This document shows positions 42,885 through 52,858 of a stretch of 64,000 nucleotides of DNA, in pieces. Origin of the DNA: SAR202 cluster bacterium bin87 (lineage in GTDB: Bacteria > Chloroflexota > Dehalococcoidia > Lucifugimonadales > UBA3495); the NCBI GenBank assembly GCA_002238825.1, contig MPNC01000003.1, forward strand, positions 448,732 to 512,731. The letters run 5' to 3'. Numbering within the stretch: the stretch's first letter is position 1; every line of letters begins with the position of its first letter. The position numbers and the translations under genes are program-made. The notes below the pieces were generated by a model. That model did no database searches. It worked only from the letters and a program-made list of their open reading frames with translations, and had not been told where the DNA came from.

Positions 42885-44036
42885 TCAGTTGGCGGCGATA
42901 TTGACTGGCGACAGACGGGCAACCGTTTCTGTGATTTCGGCGATCGCCCGGTCTATCTCGTCCTCGGTAGTGAAACGGCCCACGGACAGGCGCAGGGTAC
43001 CCATGGCGTACTCGGTGGGCACGCGCATCGCTTCCAGAACGTGGGACAGCTCCACCTGGTCGCTGTGGCAAGCGGCGCCGGCCGATGCCGCCACCGTGGC
43101 CAAGCCGAACAGGATACGGTCTGCCTCCAATTCGCGCAAGCCTACGCTGCTGGTATTGGGTAGTCGCTTCTCAGGATGACCGTTGACGCGGGCGTCGTGG
43201 CCCGATGCCAGCAGGCCCTGCTCGAGCCGGTCGCGCATGGCCGCCATGTGCGTCGAGTATTCGTCCAGGTTCCGCTCGATCAGTTCGCACGCCTTGCCCA
43301 GACCCGCCATGAGGATGATGTTCTCGGTGCCGGCGCGGCGGTTGCCCTCGTGGTTGGCGCCGTGCATGAACTTTTCCAGCTGGACGCCGGGGCGGATGTA
43401 GAGCGCGCCGATGCCCTTGGGAGCGTAGAGCTTGTGGCCGGCCACTGAGAGCAGGTCGACTCCCAGGTCGTCCGCCTTCACCGGGATTTTGCCGACGGAT
43501 TGGGCGCAGTCGCTGTGCACCAGGACGCCGTGACGGTGGGCAATCTGGGCGATCTCGGCGATGGGCTGGATGGTGCCGACCTCGTTGTTGGCGTGCATGA
43601 TGGTGACCAGCACCGTCTCAGGGGTGATGGCCTCCTCGACCTGCCGGGGGTCGACCATCCCATATTCGTCCACGGGCAGATAGGTCGTCTTGCACCCCTG
43701 CCCTTCCAGGAACCGGAACACCTCGGTCACGGCCGGATGCTCGACGGCCGAGGTGATGATGTGATTGCCGCGGTGGCGGTACGCGCCGGCGACACCCTTG
43801 ATGGCGTGGTTGTTGGCCTCGGTGCCGCCGCTGGTGAAGATCAGGTCGTCCTCCGAGCAGCCCAGCATCGTCGACACCTGCCGGCGGGCCAGGTCTACAC
43901 CCTCGCGCGCTGCAATGCCAAAGGCGTGACCGCTGGATGGGTTGCCGAACAGTCCGTGCACGTAGGGCAGCATGGCCTCGGCAACAGCGGGATCGATGGG
44001 AGTGGTGGCGTTGTAATCGAGGTAAATGCCGTCCAT
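42885..44036 (-). CDS. cysteine desulfurase (NifS/IscS-like)
   Basis: The 383-aa PLP enzyme takes sulfur from cysteine. MDGIYLDYNATTPIDPAVAE begins a typical NifS; PLP-binding Lys202 is in VAGHKLYAPKG, and catalytic Cys323 is in AGAACHSDQVELSHV. ATG 44036 is preferred because upstream residues have no homology. There is no iscU or suf gene beside it. Such enzymes can also release selenium from selenocysteine, which may matter given the selenoprotein candidate; that link is inference. Confidence 0.93.
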   Translation of the reverse strand: MDGIYLDYNATTPIDPAVAEAMLPYVHGLFGNPSSGHAFGIAAREGVDLARRQVSTMLGCSEDDLIFTSGGTEANNHAIKGVAGAYRHRGNHIITSAVEHPAVTEVFRFLEGQGCKTTYLPVDEYGMVDPRQVEEAITPETVLVTIMHANNEVGTIQPIAEIAQIAHRHGVLVHSDCAQSVGKIPVKADDLGVDLLSVAGHKLYAPKGIGALYIRPGVQLEKFMHGANHEGNRRAGTENIILMAGLGKACELIERNLDEYSTHMAAMRDRLEQGLLASGHDARVNGHPEKRLPNTSSVGLRELEADRILFGLATVAASAGAACHSDQVELSHVLEAMRVPTEYAMGTLRLSVGRFTTEDEIDRAIAEITETVARLSPVNIAAN

Positions 44037-44238
44037 TTTCGGCTCCGGCGCGTCGGCGCATAGGGTGCATTGCGCCGCATTATAGACCACGGGCAACCGG
44101 GCCCGACAATCGTGGGAAGCGGCTCCGACCCGGGACTGCACTGTGATCAAGCTCCGCATGGCAAGACACAGTCGAGGGTCCCGCCGGACATTCCGCGCGG
44201 GACCCTCGGACAGCCAGCATCAACCGCAGTCAGTCGGC

Positions 44239-46435
44239 TCAGTTCTGGTTATACACCGGCGGGTCATATTCAATGGGCCCGCTGTAGGTCCAGGGCCCGT
44301 TGCGCGGGTTGGTGTCGCCGGAGTTGTGCCACACGTAAGATGCCCGGACGCGGAAGTTGTACCGCTCGCCGACCACGGGCTCTGCATTATTGCAATAGTT
44401 GGTGACATCCAGCGTGAGCGCCGCGCTGCTCAGGGTGTCGTTGCCCAGGCCGACGTTACGGTACCGGTCCTTGGAGCACCAGCCGCCGGACTGGCCGTCG
44501 GCGAGCTTGTATTCGATGTCGTAACGGTATTGGGGCACCGTGTTGCCGTCGGCGTCGCGGATGGGCCGCTTGTTGCTGAAGTTGCGCACGGGCCGGAAAT
44601 CGGGGTTGTTGGGGTAGTACGGGTCAGGCCGGTCCCACGTCACGGTGAAGCCGCCGGCCGACCTGACCGCCGCGGACACGTCGGCGGGAGCATGGGGCGC
44701 GCCGGACATCACGAAGTATTCCTCGGATGGCCCGCTTTCGCCCAGGATGTTGTATGTCTTGACGCGCACGTAGTAGCGCCCGTGGCCGGCCATGTTCGTC
44801 AGCAGACGAGACACGGCGGAGGGGTCATCCACCACCACTTTGTCGCCCGCCCGGTAGGTAGCGCGGGTCCGCCATTGCAGGATGTATCCGCCGACGGGAC
44901 CGCCCCCGGCGGGCGGATCCCACCACACCAGCAGGGACTCCTTCCCTCCGACTGCCTCGATGCCGGTGGGAGCGTCGGGAGCGCCGCCGGCAAGATTGTA
45001 CTCGATGGGCCCGCTGTAGGCCCACGGCCCGTTGCGGGGGTTGGTGTCGCCGGAGTTGTGCCAGACGTAGGACGCCCGGATGCGGAAGTTGTACCGCTCG
45101 CCGACCACCGGCTCGGCGTTGTTGCAGTAGTTGGTGACGTCCAACGTTAGGGCTGCTCGGTCCAGGGTGTCGTTGCCCAAACCGACGTCGCGTCGCCGGT
45201 CCTGAGAGCACCATCCGTCAGGCTGTCCGTCCGCGAGCTTGTATTCGATGTCATAGCGGTATTGAGGGACGGTGTTGCCGTCGCCGTCGCGGATCGGCCG
45301 TTTGTTGCTGAAGTTGCGTACGGGCCGGAAATCGGGATTGTTGGGGTAGTAGGGGTTGGGTCGATCCCAGGTCAGCTGGAACCCGCCGCCCGGGCGGACT
45401 TCGGCCTCGAAATCCACAGGCTCTCCGGGCGCGCCGGACATGACGGAATACTCCTCCGAGTACCCGCTTTCGCCGAGCACATTGCGCGCCATCACCCGTA
45501 CGTAGTAGCGCCCATGCCCCGCCATGTTGCGGAGCAGCCGTTGGCCCCGAGTCGCGTTGCTCACCACCGCCTCATCGCCGGGTTCATAGGAGCCGCCCGT
45601 CCGCCACTGCACCACGTATTCGTCCGCCGGAGTGCCGCTGGGCGGCCAATCCCAGGACACGAGCAGCGACTCCCTGCCTCCCACGGCTTTGACCCCGGTG
45701 GGGGTGTCGGGTGGGCCGCCGCTGGGGTTGTAGGCGACGCGCCCGGTGTGCAGCCACGGACCGTTGCGCACGTTGGTGTCGCCGGAGTTTTTCCAGACGT
45801 AGGACGCCCGGATGCGGAACTTGTACTCTTCGCCAATTTCCGGCTGCGCATCGTCGCAGAAGCGGGTCATCGTCAGGGTGTGGACTGCCGGATCGAGGGT
45901 ATTGTGGCCTCGCTGCAGGTCCTGGTAGTTGTCCAAGCTGCACCAGGGCCCGGGCGGGTCGCCGGCGAGTCGATATTGCACGTCGTAGCGGAACTGGGGC
46001 ACCGTGTTGCCGTCCGCATCCCGGATCGCCCTTCTGTTGCTGTCGCGGACGGGACGGAAGTCCGGGTTATTGGGGTAGTAGGGATCGGGCCGGTCCCAGG
46101 TCAGCCAGAACCCGCCACCGCGGCGAATATGGACCCTGAGGTCGGTGGGCTGGCCCGGCGTGCCGGACATCACGAAGTACTCGTCCGATGGCTCGCTGCG
46201 ACCCAGGAAGTTGCGCGCCAGCACGCGCACATAGAAACGCCCGTGGCCCGCCATGTCCTCCAGGAGATGCGGCCCGACCCAGGGTCTCCACACTCCGACC
46301 TCGTCGCCGGGCTTGTAGGTCGCGCCGGTGCGCCACTGGATCACGAAGGCGTCGTGTATGGTGCCGCGCTCGGGCAGACCCCAGGACACCAGCAGCGAGT
46401 TCCTGCCGCCCACCGCCGTCACATTGGTGGGCGCT
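44239..46435. repeat. three long tandem modules of 732 bp inside the metallopeptidase gene
   Basis: The marker GGTGTCGCCGGAGT falls at about 44311, 45043 and 45775, exactly 732 bases apart. The two 3' modules are nearly identical in long stretches; the third is more diverged. The period is a multiple of three, so units can be gained or lost in frame. Confidence 0.85.
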
Positions 46436-48429
46436 TCCGGCGGGCCCTTGGTTACCACGGTTTTCCAGGCCGGTTTGCCTACGGTGTCATCATGGGCAAT
46501 GGCCTGCACGCGCACCGTGTAGAACACGGCATTCTGCAAGTCCGGGATCGTCGCCGATGTGGTGGAGGCGGAGCCCAGATCCAGCCGTCGGGATTCGTCA
46601 AAATCCTCGTCGCCGGTCTTCCATTCGACCCGGTAGCCGCTGAGCTCGATCTCGCTGTGCGTGGGTTCCTCCCACGACACCTGGATCTCGTGGTCCGCGC
46701 CCGTCACGCTCAGAGCCGCCGGAGCCCCCGGCTTCCCGGGGGTGGCGGAGGTGGCGACTCCCCGGTGGTGTCCGTCGTTGTCTTCGTGAACCGTTGGCGA
46801 GCCGTTGTTGACTGCGACAACCCGCACGAAGTGCTGTGTGCCGTCGGTCAACTCCTCGATGGTGTGGGACAGGTCATCAGTCTCCGAGATCAAGGCCTGT
46901 CGCGACGTGTGAAAATCCTGGTCGGCCGTCCGCCACTGCACGGCGTAGTGGGTGACCCAGGGGCGGGCCTCGTACAGGTGCGGGCTCCAGGTGACCTTCA
47001 GCTCGCCGTTTCGGGTGATGATGGCCAGGTCCTGCGGCTTGCGCCAGTGGCAGCCGCCGTCCTTCCAGGGGTTGCCGAAGGCCGGCCCCGACGATCCCAG
47101 CGCCCAACTGGCCTCGCGCACGGAGCAATAGCCTCCGAACATGTTGCGCATGTGATATGCCGCCGTGCGTTTGCCGTTGGCGACCTTGAGATCCGCCCAG
47201 ACGGCATCCATGTCCACCGCGCCGTCGCCGTCGTCGTAGTGGTCGTAAAACCAGTCGGCGATCTCGCCTCGCGCCACACTGCCGGCCACCCTGACGCTCT
47301 CCCGGTCCGGCTTGGCTCTATTGGCAATCTCCGGGCAATTCCCCAGGTACCCGATTGACTGGGAGGCAGAGCGGTGCGTGTGGTAAGCCAACACGTCGGC
47401 GTAGATTTCGCCGACGGGGCAATCGCCCTTGACCCGGTGATTGAAGTAGAGCCAGCCGACGCCAACCGCCCCCGGAACCTCCGGGACGCGATAGTCCAGG
47501 AGGAAATGGTGGGCCAACTCGTGCAATACCACTTTCGTCGACTGGTAGCCCCATTCGGTATAGCCGTAGCGGGCGCCCCGGTTCACGCCGCTGAATCCGT
47601 CCCGTCCCAGGATGTAGTAAACGTAGAACCCCGGGTTGTTGTAACTTCCCACCCGCACCGGAAGCGGGTAATCGCGCCACGCCCGGCGAACCCACTCGTG
47701 GTCGTCCTCATACCTTGAGACTATTCGGTCACCAATGTAGGTAACGGCTGCCGCGTTGCGGGTATCCACAGATCGCGGCGTCGCGGAGCGTCGGCCGGTC
47801 TGGTTGTACTCCGTAGACTTGGACACTGAGCCTTGTATTTTGACCAGCACCGAATAGGACCGGTCAGTGGGGAAGCTCCAACCGGCGGCACCACCCGAGT
47901 CCTGGCCGTTTCCATCGAGAAATCCCACCTGGAAGTACGCCGTGCTCGTCCCATCGACGTCGTTTTCGAACACTACGAAATAGTCGGTATCGGCATCGAG
48001 GGTCGCGCCAACCGGGGCGGTGAAGGTGTTGCGGGCGTCGTTGGAGAAGGACGCCGGGTTGCTCAACGTGTGCAGAATTTCGTCGGGGTTGCCATTCGAA
48101 TCGGCAGTGTAGACGCTGACTGTTGGCGCGTCGTCCGAACTCACGTCTTTCAGGTACGCGACAATCTTCGAGAGGGAGTATCCGTCCTCGTTGCTGCCGG
48201 TGGAAAACCCCTGGGCCTGCGCGTAAACCACCCGCTCGCTGGGACCCACCTGTTCCCAGCCATCGGGAGCCGAGACTTTATCCAAATTGCTGACCAGGGT
48301 GATGCCCGTGCTGGCTTCCGCTTGAAACGCCAGCGCGGAGACGGCCGACATGACGATCAGCAACACGACGGCAGCGATCAACAACCGGATATGACGGCGC
48401 GGGCGTCGCTGCGGATGTCGTATATTCAT
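44239..48429 (-). CDS. secreted HELAHH metallopeptidase with fibronectin type III repeats, 1396 aa
   Basis: A signal segment (about residues 13-38) is followed by a beta-rich PPC/anchor-like domain to about 200, then a peptidase region with zinc motif HELAHH at 303-308 (TKVVLHELAHHFLLD) and GEIYADVLAYH downstream. From about residue 480 fibronectin type III domains follow. The last three modules of 244 residues (two domains each) repeat with an exact 732-bp period, marked by GGRESLLVSW or similar, NMAGHGRYYVRV and NNPDFRPVR. No membrane anchor closes the protein. It would act outside the cell on proteins or surfaces. Confidence 0.85.
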   Translation of the reverse strand: MNIRHPQRRPRRHIRLLIAAVVLLIVMSAVSALAFQAEASTGITLVSNLDKVSAPDGWEQVGPSERVVYAQAQGFSTGSNEDGYSLSKIVAYLKDVSSDDAPTVSVYTADSNGNPDEILHTLSNPASFSNDARNTFTAPVGATLDADTDYFVVFENDVDGTSTAYFQVGFLDGNGQDSGGAAGWSFPTDRSYSVLVKIQGSVSKSTEYNQTGRRSATPRSVDTRNAAAVTYIGDRIVSRYEDDHEWVRRAWRDYPLPVRVGSYNNPGFYVYYILGRDGFSGVNRGARYGYTEWGYQSTKVVLHELAHHFLLDYRVPEVPGAVGVGWLYFNHRVKGDCPVGEIYADVLAYHTHRSASQSIGYLGNCPEIANRAKPDRESVRVAGSVARGEIADWFYDHYDDGDGAVDMDAVWADLKVANGKRTAAYHMRNMFGGYCSVREASWALGSSGPAFGNPWKDGGCHWRKPQDLAIITRNGELKVTWSPHLYEARPWVTHYAVQWRTADQDFHTSRQALISETDDLSHTIEELTDGTQHFVRVVAVNNGSPTVHEDNDGHHRGVATSATPGKPGAPAALSVTGADHEIQVSWEEPTHSEIELSGYRVEWKTGDEDFDESRRLDLGSASTTSATIPDLQNAVFYTVRVQAIAHDDTVGKPAWKTVVTKGPPEAPTNVTAVGGRNSLLVSWGLPERGTIHDAFVIQWRTGATYKPGDEVGVWRPWVGPHLLEDMAGHGRFYVRVLARNFLGRSEPSDEYFVMSGTPGQPTDLRVHIRRGGGFWLTWDRPDPYYPNNPDFRPVRDSNRRAIRDADGNTVPQFRYDVQYRLAGDPPGPWCSLDNYQDLQRGHNTLDPAVHTLTMTRFCDDAQPEIGEEYKFRIRASYVWKNSGDTNVRNGPWLHTGRVAYNPSGGPPDTPTGVKAVGGRESLLVSWDWPPSGTPADEYVVQWRTGGSYEPGDEAVVSNATRGQRLLRNMAGHGRYYVRVMARNVLGESGYSEEYSVMSGAPGEPVDFEAEVRPGGGFQLTWDRPNPYYPNNPDFRPVRNFSNKRPIRDGDGNTVPQYRYDIEYKLADGQPDGWCSQDRRRDVGLGNDTLDRAALTLDVTNYCNNAEPVVGERYNFRIRASYVWHNSGDTNPRNGPWAYSGPIEYNLAGGAPDAPTGIEAVGGKESLLVWWDPPAGGGPVGGYILQWRTRATYRAGDKVVVDDPSAVSRLLTNMAGHGRYYVRVKTYNILGESGPSEEYFVMSGAPHAPADVSAAVRSAGGFTVTWDRPDPYYPNNPDFRPVRNFSNKRPIRDADGNTVPQYRYDIEYKLADGQSGGWCSKDRYRNVGLGNDTLSSAALTLDVTNYCNNAEPVVGERYNFRVRASYVWHNSGDTNPRNGPWTYSGPIEYDPPVYNQN

Positions 48430-49582
48430 CAGCGTCCTCCCGTTGGGAATATTTCGTGGGAGTGCGGTTTTCCCGCTACTGGTCAGATGTCGGATGGCTT
48501 CAAGACGCGGTATCGGTGACGCCTTGCGCAGGTTTGTCGGTGGTTCGGATCTGATCGTTGCCGTTCAGCGATTGGTCAACTTGACTATGAGGTCACGCCG
48601 TCATAGCCGTTCCAAAGAGCCGTTCGAAGTAAATGCTTGATTGCGAAAAATGTAACCCCTTTGAATTCCGAAAGTCTGTGCATGACCCAATTAGCACGTA
48701 GTCTGTTGAACATGTGCGGATCGACCAATAATGTGACGAATGTCCGCGCCGCCATCACTGGTACACCTTCTGACTTTGAAAGGAATAAGAACACGAGCGT
48801 CCGCGGGCCCATCACCGGGCGAATGGCTCTTTGACCGCAAACTCACGTCGCCATGCAGATGAGGGAACGTGAAATTCGGCCAGGCTCTGGGAAAACCCCC
48901 GCGCCTGGCCGAAACACAGGTGATTCGCGCCGGGCATCACAGTTACCGGCGCGGAGTGGGTTGCGGTGCGTTCATATCCCCGGAGACGACCCGAACGTGA
49001 TGGGTCTTCTTGGAGTGCGGATCGGAACAGAGCCGCGCGGATCCGTATCCCGGATACGCGTCAGAGCCCCAGCCACCGCGCTCGGTCGGCCTTCTCCGCA
49101 AAACCCGGCACACCATGGACGACTGCTCCCGCGAGTCGACCGGGCTCAGACTGCAGAGCACGCAATGCGATCACGGTCGGGGGGGCTGGTGGCCGATGCC
49201 TGCGAGACAACCGCGGGGCGGACCGGCCGGGCGGGGCAATACCGCCGGATTGTGAGGTTCGAAGGCGGCGGGTATGGCGCGCGGGCGCCCGCCGCCAATG
49301 ATGGCGGCGAAGACGAGCCTGCCGCGGATTTCAGCGCGGTATTGTTTTTTTGCTGCTTCGTGAGGGCGTGGGTACGCCGGCAGCGCTCGGCCCGGCGTCG
49401 GTCAGCCTCAGCGCTCAATTTGGGGACAGTCTCCGACCCTCGAGGTTCAGGAGTGGAACGAGACTTGACGGCCAAGCCGGATAGTCATGGTCAAACCGGT
49501 GGCTCCTTGGAAACTGGAGGAGCCACCGGTCATACTTGCAAAGCGGCGGAGGATGAAATAGGCCGCCGCGGCCCGGGTGTGG
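48430..49582. other. 1.15-kb gene-free region with hairpins
   Basis: I find no supported gene. TTCGGCCAGGC (48875-48885) pairs with GCCTGGCCGAA (48903-48913), enclosing a smaller GGG/CCC stem. ACCGGTGGCTCC (49495-49506) pairs with GGAGCCACCGGT (49519-49530) around 12 bases and may end the cupin transcript. A long plus-strand frame between them lacks any recognisable protein. No tRNA, RNase P, tmRNA or 6S pattern was recognised. Confidence 0.55.
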
Positions 49583-49960
49583 CTAGTTGTTCGCCGGAGT
49601 GGACCAGCGGGTGTTTCCTTCCTGCATCTCAAATGGCGGAGATGTCGCCGAGACGTAAATCAGATTGTCCTCGCCAATGTTGCGGATCGAGTGGTCCGTA
49701 CCGGGTGGGACCAGGATGGCCGCGCCCGGGCCGACCTCCTCGACCTCTTCCCCAACTCGCATGGCGCCCCGTCCCTGGACTATCACATAAACCTGCTCCC
49801 GTCCGTCGTGGGAGTGGACGGCTTGCTCGCTGCCCGGCTCGCCCTCGACCCAGGTGACGGCCAGGTTCTCGGATCCGAACTGGCCCGCGGCCAGAAGCAG
49901 GTGCGACACCTGCCCGCCGCGATGGTTCTGTGGACACCGGTCCAATGTCTGGATGTTCAT
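49583..49960 (-). CDS. cupin-domain protein
   Basis: The 125-aa protein is a single cupin barrel: VHSHDGREQVYVIVQGRG gives the first metal motif (His, His, Glu) and PPGTDHSIRNIGEDNLIYV the second (His). AAAGAGGT precedes the ATG. Such small cupins act as enzymes or binders with a metal ion, and the substrate is unknown. Confidence 0.85.
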   Translation of the reverse strand: MNIQTLDRCPQNHRGGQVSHLLLAAGQFGSENLAVTWVEGEPGSEQAVHSHDGREQVYVIVQGRGAMRVGEEVEEVGPGAAILVPPGTDHSIRNIGEDNLIYVSATSPPFEMQEGNTRWSTPANN

Positions 49961-50184
49961 CAGCTAGACCTCTTTTTGCGCGGTTGTGAATTTGTTCTTC
50001 GGCGCCTGCGGGGCATTTACGGCGGAAGCGTGTCGCCGATACTCAAGATTGCAACTGAAACACCCGCAACTGAAAAACAGTTCGCGCCCCATCCTACCAT
50101 CGCGCCGCAGTTTTGAAGCGGTGACTCCTTGGATTTGTCGCCAGGCAGGGCAATCGCATTTCATAACCCACACCCGTCACCCCG

Positions 50185-50329
50185 CAGGGCCTTTCCAAAG
50201 TAGCTTTTGTCATTGCGAGCGCAGCACGGCAATCTCGCTCCGGGGACATGACCCATACGGGAAAGCCTTGTTGCATCGACGGGATTGCCACGTCGCTCCG
50301 CTCCTCCCAATGACTTTGGAAAGGCCCTG
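50185..50329. mobile_element. MITE family B, copy 2 (145 bp)
   Basis: CAGGGCCTTTCCAAAGT and ACTTTGGAAAGGCCCTG are perfect terminal inverted repeats of 17 bp. GTCACCCCG at 50176-50184 and 50330-50338 is a perfect 9-bp target duplication. The target looks like a family D-type repeat (the right flank continues GGCGAAAGCCGG). Nearly identical to copy 1 at 13357-13501. Confidence 0.92.
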
Positions 50330-50460
50330 GTCACCCCGGCGAAAGCCGGAGCCCCTTTATCGTAAAGTGCATTCACGGTCGGCGGGGCCAGTCGTTTTGA
50401 TCGCCGGATTCGCTGAATTCACGGCAATGACAAGAGGCAATCGTTCAAAATGCGATTGTT

Positions 50461-50613
50461 CTGTTTCGCGACGCAGGATCATTCGGTTGTCATTTCGAGT
50501 AGCGAAACGACGCGGCAATCCCGTTGGCGTAGCGACGATCCTGGCCGCAACGAGATCGCCGCGCTGCGCTCGCAACGACATCTGGGAGACCTGAAAGAGC
50601 CTGTTTCGCGACG
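50461..50613. repeat. core palindrome E between 13-bp direct repeats
   Basis: CTGTTTCGCGACG stands at 50461-50473 and again at 50601-50613. Between them lies a diverged core (GTCATTTCGAGTAGCGAAAC ... GAGATCGCCGCGCTGCGCTC) of 127 bp in total. The terminal sequences do not match families A, B or F. Confidence 0.6.
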
Positions 50614-50621
50614 GGACTTTC

Positions 50622-50650
50622 TTGCGAGAATTGCGTATGACGTGTTAGAT
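50622..50650 (+). promoter_or_regulatory. possible promoter of the second peptide-transport operon
   Basis: TTGCGA (50622-50627) and TTAGAT (50645-50650) are 17 bases apart, predicting a start near 50657, about 20 bases before the lipoprotein ATG. The boxes match the consensus only partly. Confidence 0.35.
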
Positions 50651-50677
50651 TTCGGTCCACTGTTTGAGGTGGGCTTG

Positions 50678-52723
50678 ATGTTTTATATGAATAAATCTCT
50701 GATCATAATCGGCTTGATAATGGCCCTGCTTGTCCTGGTGGGATGTACCAGGGAGGTGGAGGTGGTCACCGAAGTGGTGGTGACCGCTACACCCGGACCT
50801 GCTGCCGTTACGCCCGGATCCGCGGCCGCAACGCCCGGATCCGCGGCCGCGTCGTCCGGTCCGGCTGCCGCGACGCCGGTACCGGCCACGGCGGCCCCCG
50901 CTCCCACTGCGCCGCCGGACAGCGCTGACGTCGGTGAGAGCGTTTACCAGATCGGAATTTCGGCCGACCTCACCACCACAAATTACTGGGCGTACCTGGG
51001 ACCCGACGGCACCATGTGGAACCTGTACGTCCTGGGCGGCGACAAACCGGCACTGTACACCTACTCCGCGCAGCGGTACGACTGGGTGCCTTCGCTGGCC
51101 GCCGACTTCCCGACGGCCCTGCAGGAAGAAACCGTCAGCGGCCAGACCTTCTGGACCACTGAGGTGCAGCTGAAGGAAGGGGTGCAGTGGAGCGACGGCA
51201 CCGACGTGACGGCCGAAGATTTCGCGTTCACCGCTCATACCGCTTCTGAAATGCGGTTGCCGGGGAACTGGCCCTCGATCGTGGATCCCGATTACTTCGA
51301 TCACGCGGAAGCGCCGGACCCCTATCGACTGAAGATATTCTTCAAGCAGAAGCCGGGGCTGGCGCGCTGGCAGTTCGGGCTGGCGTTCATGCCCATCATG
51401 TCCAAGGCCTATTGGGAACCGGTGGTGTCGGCTGCCAGGCAGGGTGGAGATCTCATCGACCAGCAGAAGGCTCTGTACGCTCATGTGCCCGACAACGAAC
51501 CCACCGCCGGCGGCTTCGGGTTCCAAAAATGGGAGCGCGGCGCGTTCGCCGAAAAGGCGCAGAACCCCCGCTATTTCTTCCGTGACACCATGGTCACCGA
51601 ATACGCCGGCGGCGCCTACGTCGAAGCCAAGCCAGGGGCCTACGAATTTGAGGCTTATGGCGATGCCGTCGGCGACAAAACGCTGGAATACACGGTGGGG
51701 CCGTACGCCGAAAGCACGATTTATTCGATATACGGCAGCCAGGACGCGACGGTGCTGGCATTGAAGAAAGGTGACCTCGATTTCATGCTGAACCCGTTGG
51801 GGTTGTCTCGCGGTTTGCAGAAGCAGTTGGAGGGCGAGGACGGACTGACGGTGATCGAGAACCCGTCAGACGGCATGAGGTACCTCGGCTTCAACTTCCG
51901 CAAGGAACCCATGAACAACCAGGCTTTCCGACAGGCCGTGGCGACCCTGATTGACAAGGAATTCATCACTCAAACTGTGCTTCAGGGGGTAGCGTTCCCC
52001 ATGTACGCCACCGTGCCCGAAGGCAATCGCGCCTGGTACAACCCCCATGTGCCCCAGATCGGCAAGGATATGACGCGAGGAGAACGTATCGCGCAGGTCG
52101 TCGAGCTGCTCAAAGGCGAGGGGTTCACCTGGGAAACGGAGCCAAGAGTGAGCGAGGATGGCCGTTTCGTGGAGCAGCGGGGCGAGGGGCTGAAGATGCC
52201 CAACGGCCAGCCGGTGCCTGAGATCAGCATCCTGGCGCCGAGCCCGGGCTACGACCCGCTTCGCTCGACGTTCGCCATCTGGATCGAGCGGTGGTTGAAC
52301 GAGGTCGGCATCCCGGTGCACGCGGACCTGACCGGCTTCAACCTGATCGTGGATAAGGTGTTTGACCAGCAGGACTTCGACATGTGGATCCTGGGTTGGG
52401 GCCTAAGCCTGTATCCGGACTACCTGGAAAGCTTCTTCCACAGCCGGCACTCGGATCTGGAGGGACACAACGCCGGCGGATACAACAACCCTGAGTACGA
52501 CCGGCTGGCCGACGAGTTGCTCGCTGAAACCGACGTCGACGCGGCGCGCGAACTGGTCTTCGAAATGCAGGCGTTCCTGGCGGATGACCTGCCGTACGTT
52601 CCGCTGTTCGACACGCCGCTGGTGGAAGCCTACCGGAGCGACCGGGTGGAATACCCGTACACCCACTCCCTGGGCGGCCTGCAGAACGCTTCCGGCATGA
52701 CGACGCTGGTCCAATTCAAGTAA
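50678..52723 (+). CDS. peptide-binding lipoprotein (SBP family 5) of the second transport operon
   Basis: ATG 50678 follows GAGGTGGG; the frame is open further upstream through repeats and is not real there. The 681-aa product has a lipoprotein signal with lipobox LVGC (Cys22), a linker of repeated Ala-Thr-Pro-Gly-Ser units, and the SBP family 5 domain with VQWSDGTDVTAEDFAFTAHT and a later FDMWILGWGLSLYPDYLESF. It is not closely similar to the three lipoproteins at 22-28 kb and so probably binds another ligand. Confidence 0.93.
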   Translation: MFYMNKSLIIIGLIMALLVLVGCTREVEVVTEVVVTATPGPAAVTPGSAAATPGSAAASSGPAAATPVPATAAPAPTAPPDSADVGESVYQIGISADLTTTNYWAYLGPDGTMWNLYVLGGDKPALYTYSAQRYDWVPSLAADFPTALQEETVSGQTFWTTEVQLKEGVQWSDGTDVTAEDFAFTAHTASEMRLPGNWPSIVDPDYFDHAEAPDPYRLKIFFKQKPGLARWQFGLAFMPIMSKAYWEPVVSAARQGGDLIDQQKALYAHVPDNEPTAGGFGFQKWERGAFAEKAQNPRYFFRDTMVTEYAGGAYVEAKPGAYEFEAYGDAVGDKTLEYTVGPYAESTIYSIYGSQDATVLALKKGDLDFMLNPLGLSRGLQKQLEGEDGLTVIENPSDGMRYLGFNFRKEPMNNQAFRQAVATLIDKEFITQTVLQGVAFPMYATVPEGNRAWYNPHVPQIGKDMTRGERIAQVVELLKGEGFTWETEPRVSEDGRFVEQRGEGLKMPNGQPVPEISILAPSPGYDPLRSTFAIWIERWLNEVGIPVHADLTGFNLIVDKVFDQQDFDMWILGWGLSLYPDYLESFFHSRHSDLEGHNAGGYNNPEYDRLADELLAETDVDAARELVFEMQAFLADDLPYVPLFDTPLVEAYRSDRVEYPYTHSLGGLQNASGMTTLVQFK

Positions 52724-52858
52724 CCCGCCGCGGTGGAGACGGTTGTTTTCACCGCGACTTCCAGGCGGCATTGGTGGTGACGCGCGATAAGCGCGTGTAA
52801 GGTGCGCGGAGAGCAGCGTGAGCGATAGCTTCAAGGGCGATAGTGGGGTTCGGCGTCT

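Noticed and set aside
48853..49857. A 334-codon plus-strand frame
   Set aside because: No recognisable domain or ribosome site, Arg/Pro/Gly-rich composition, and it overlaps the clear cupin gene.
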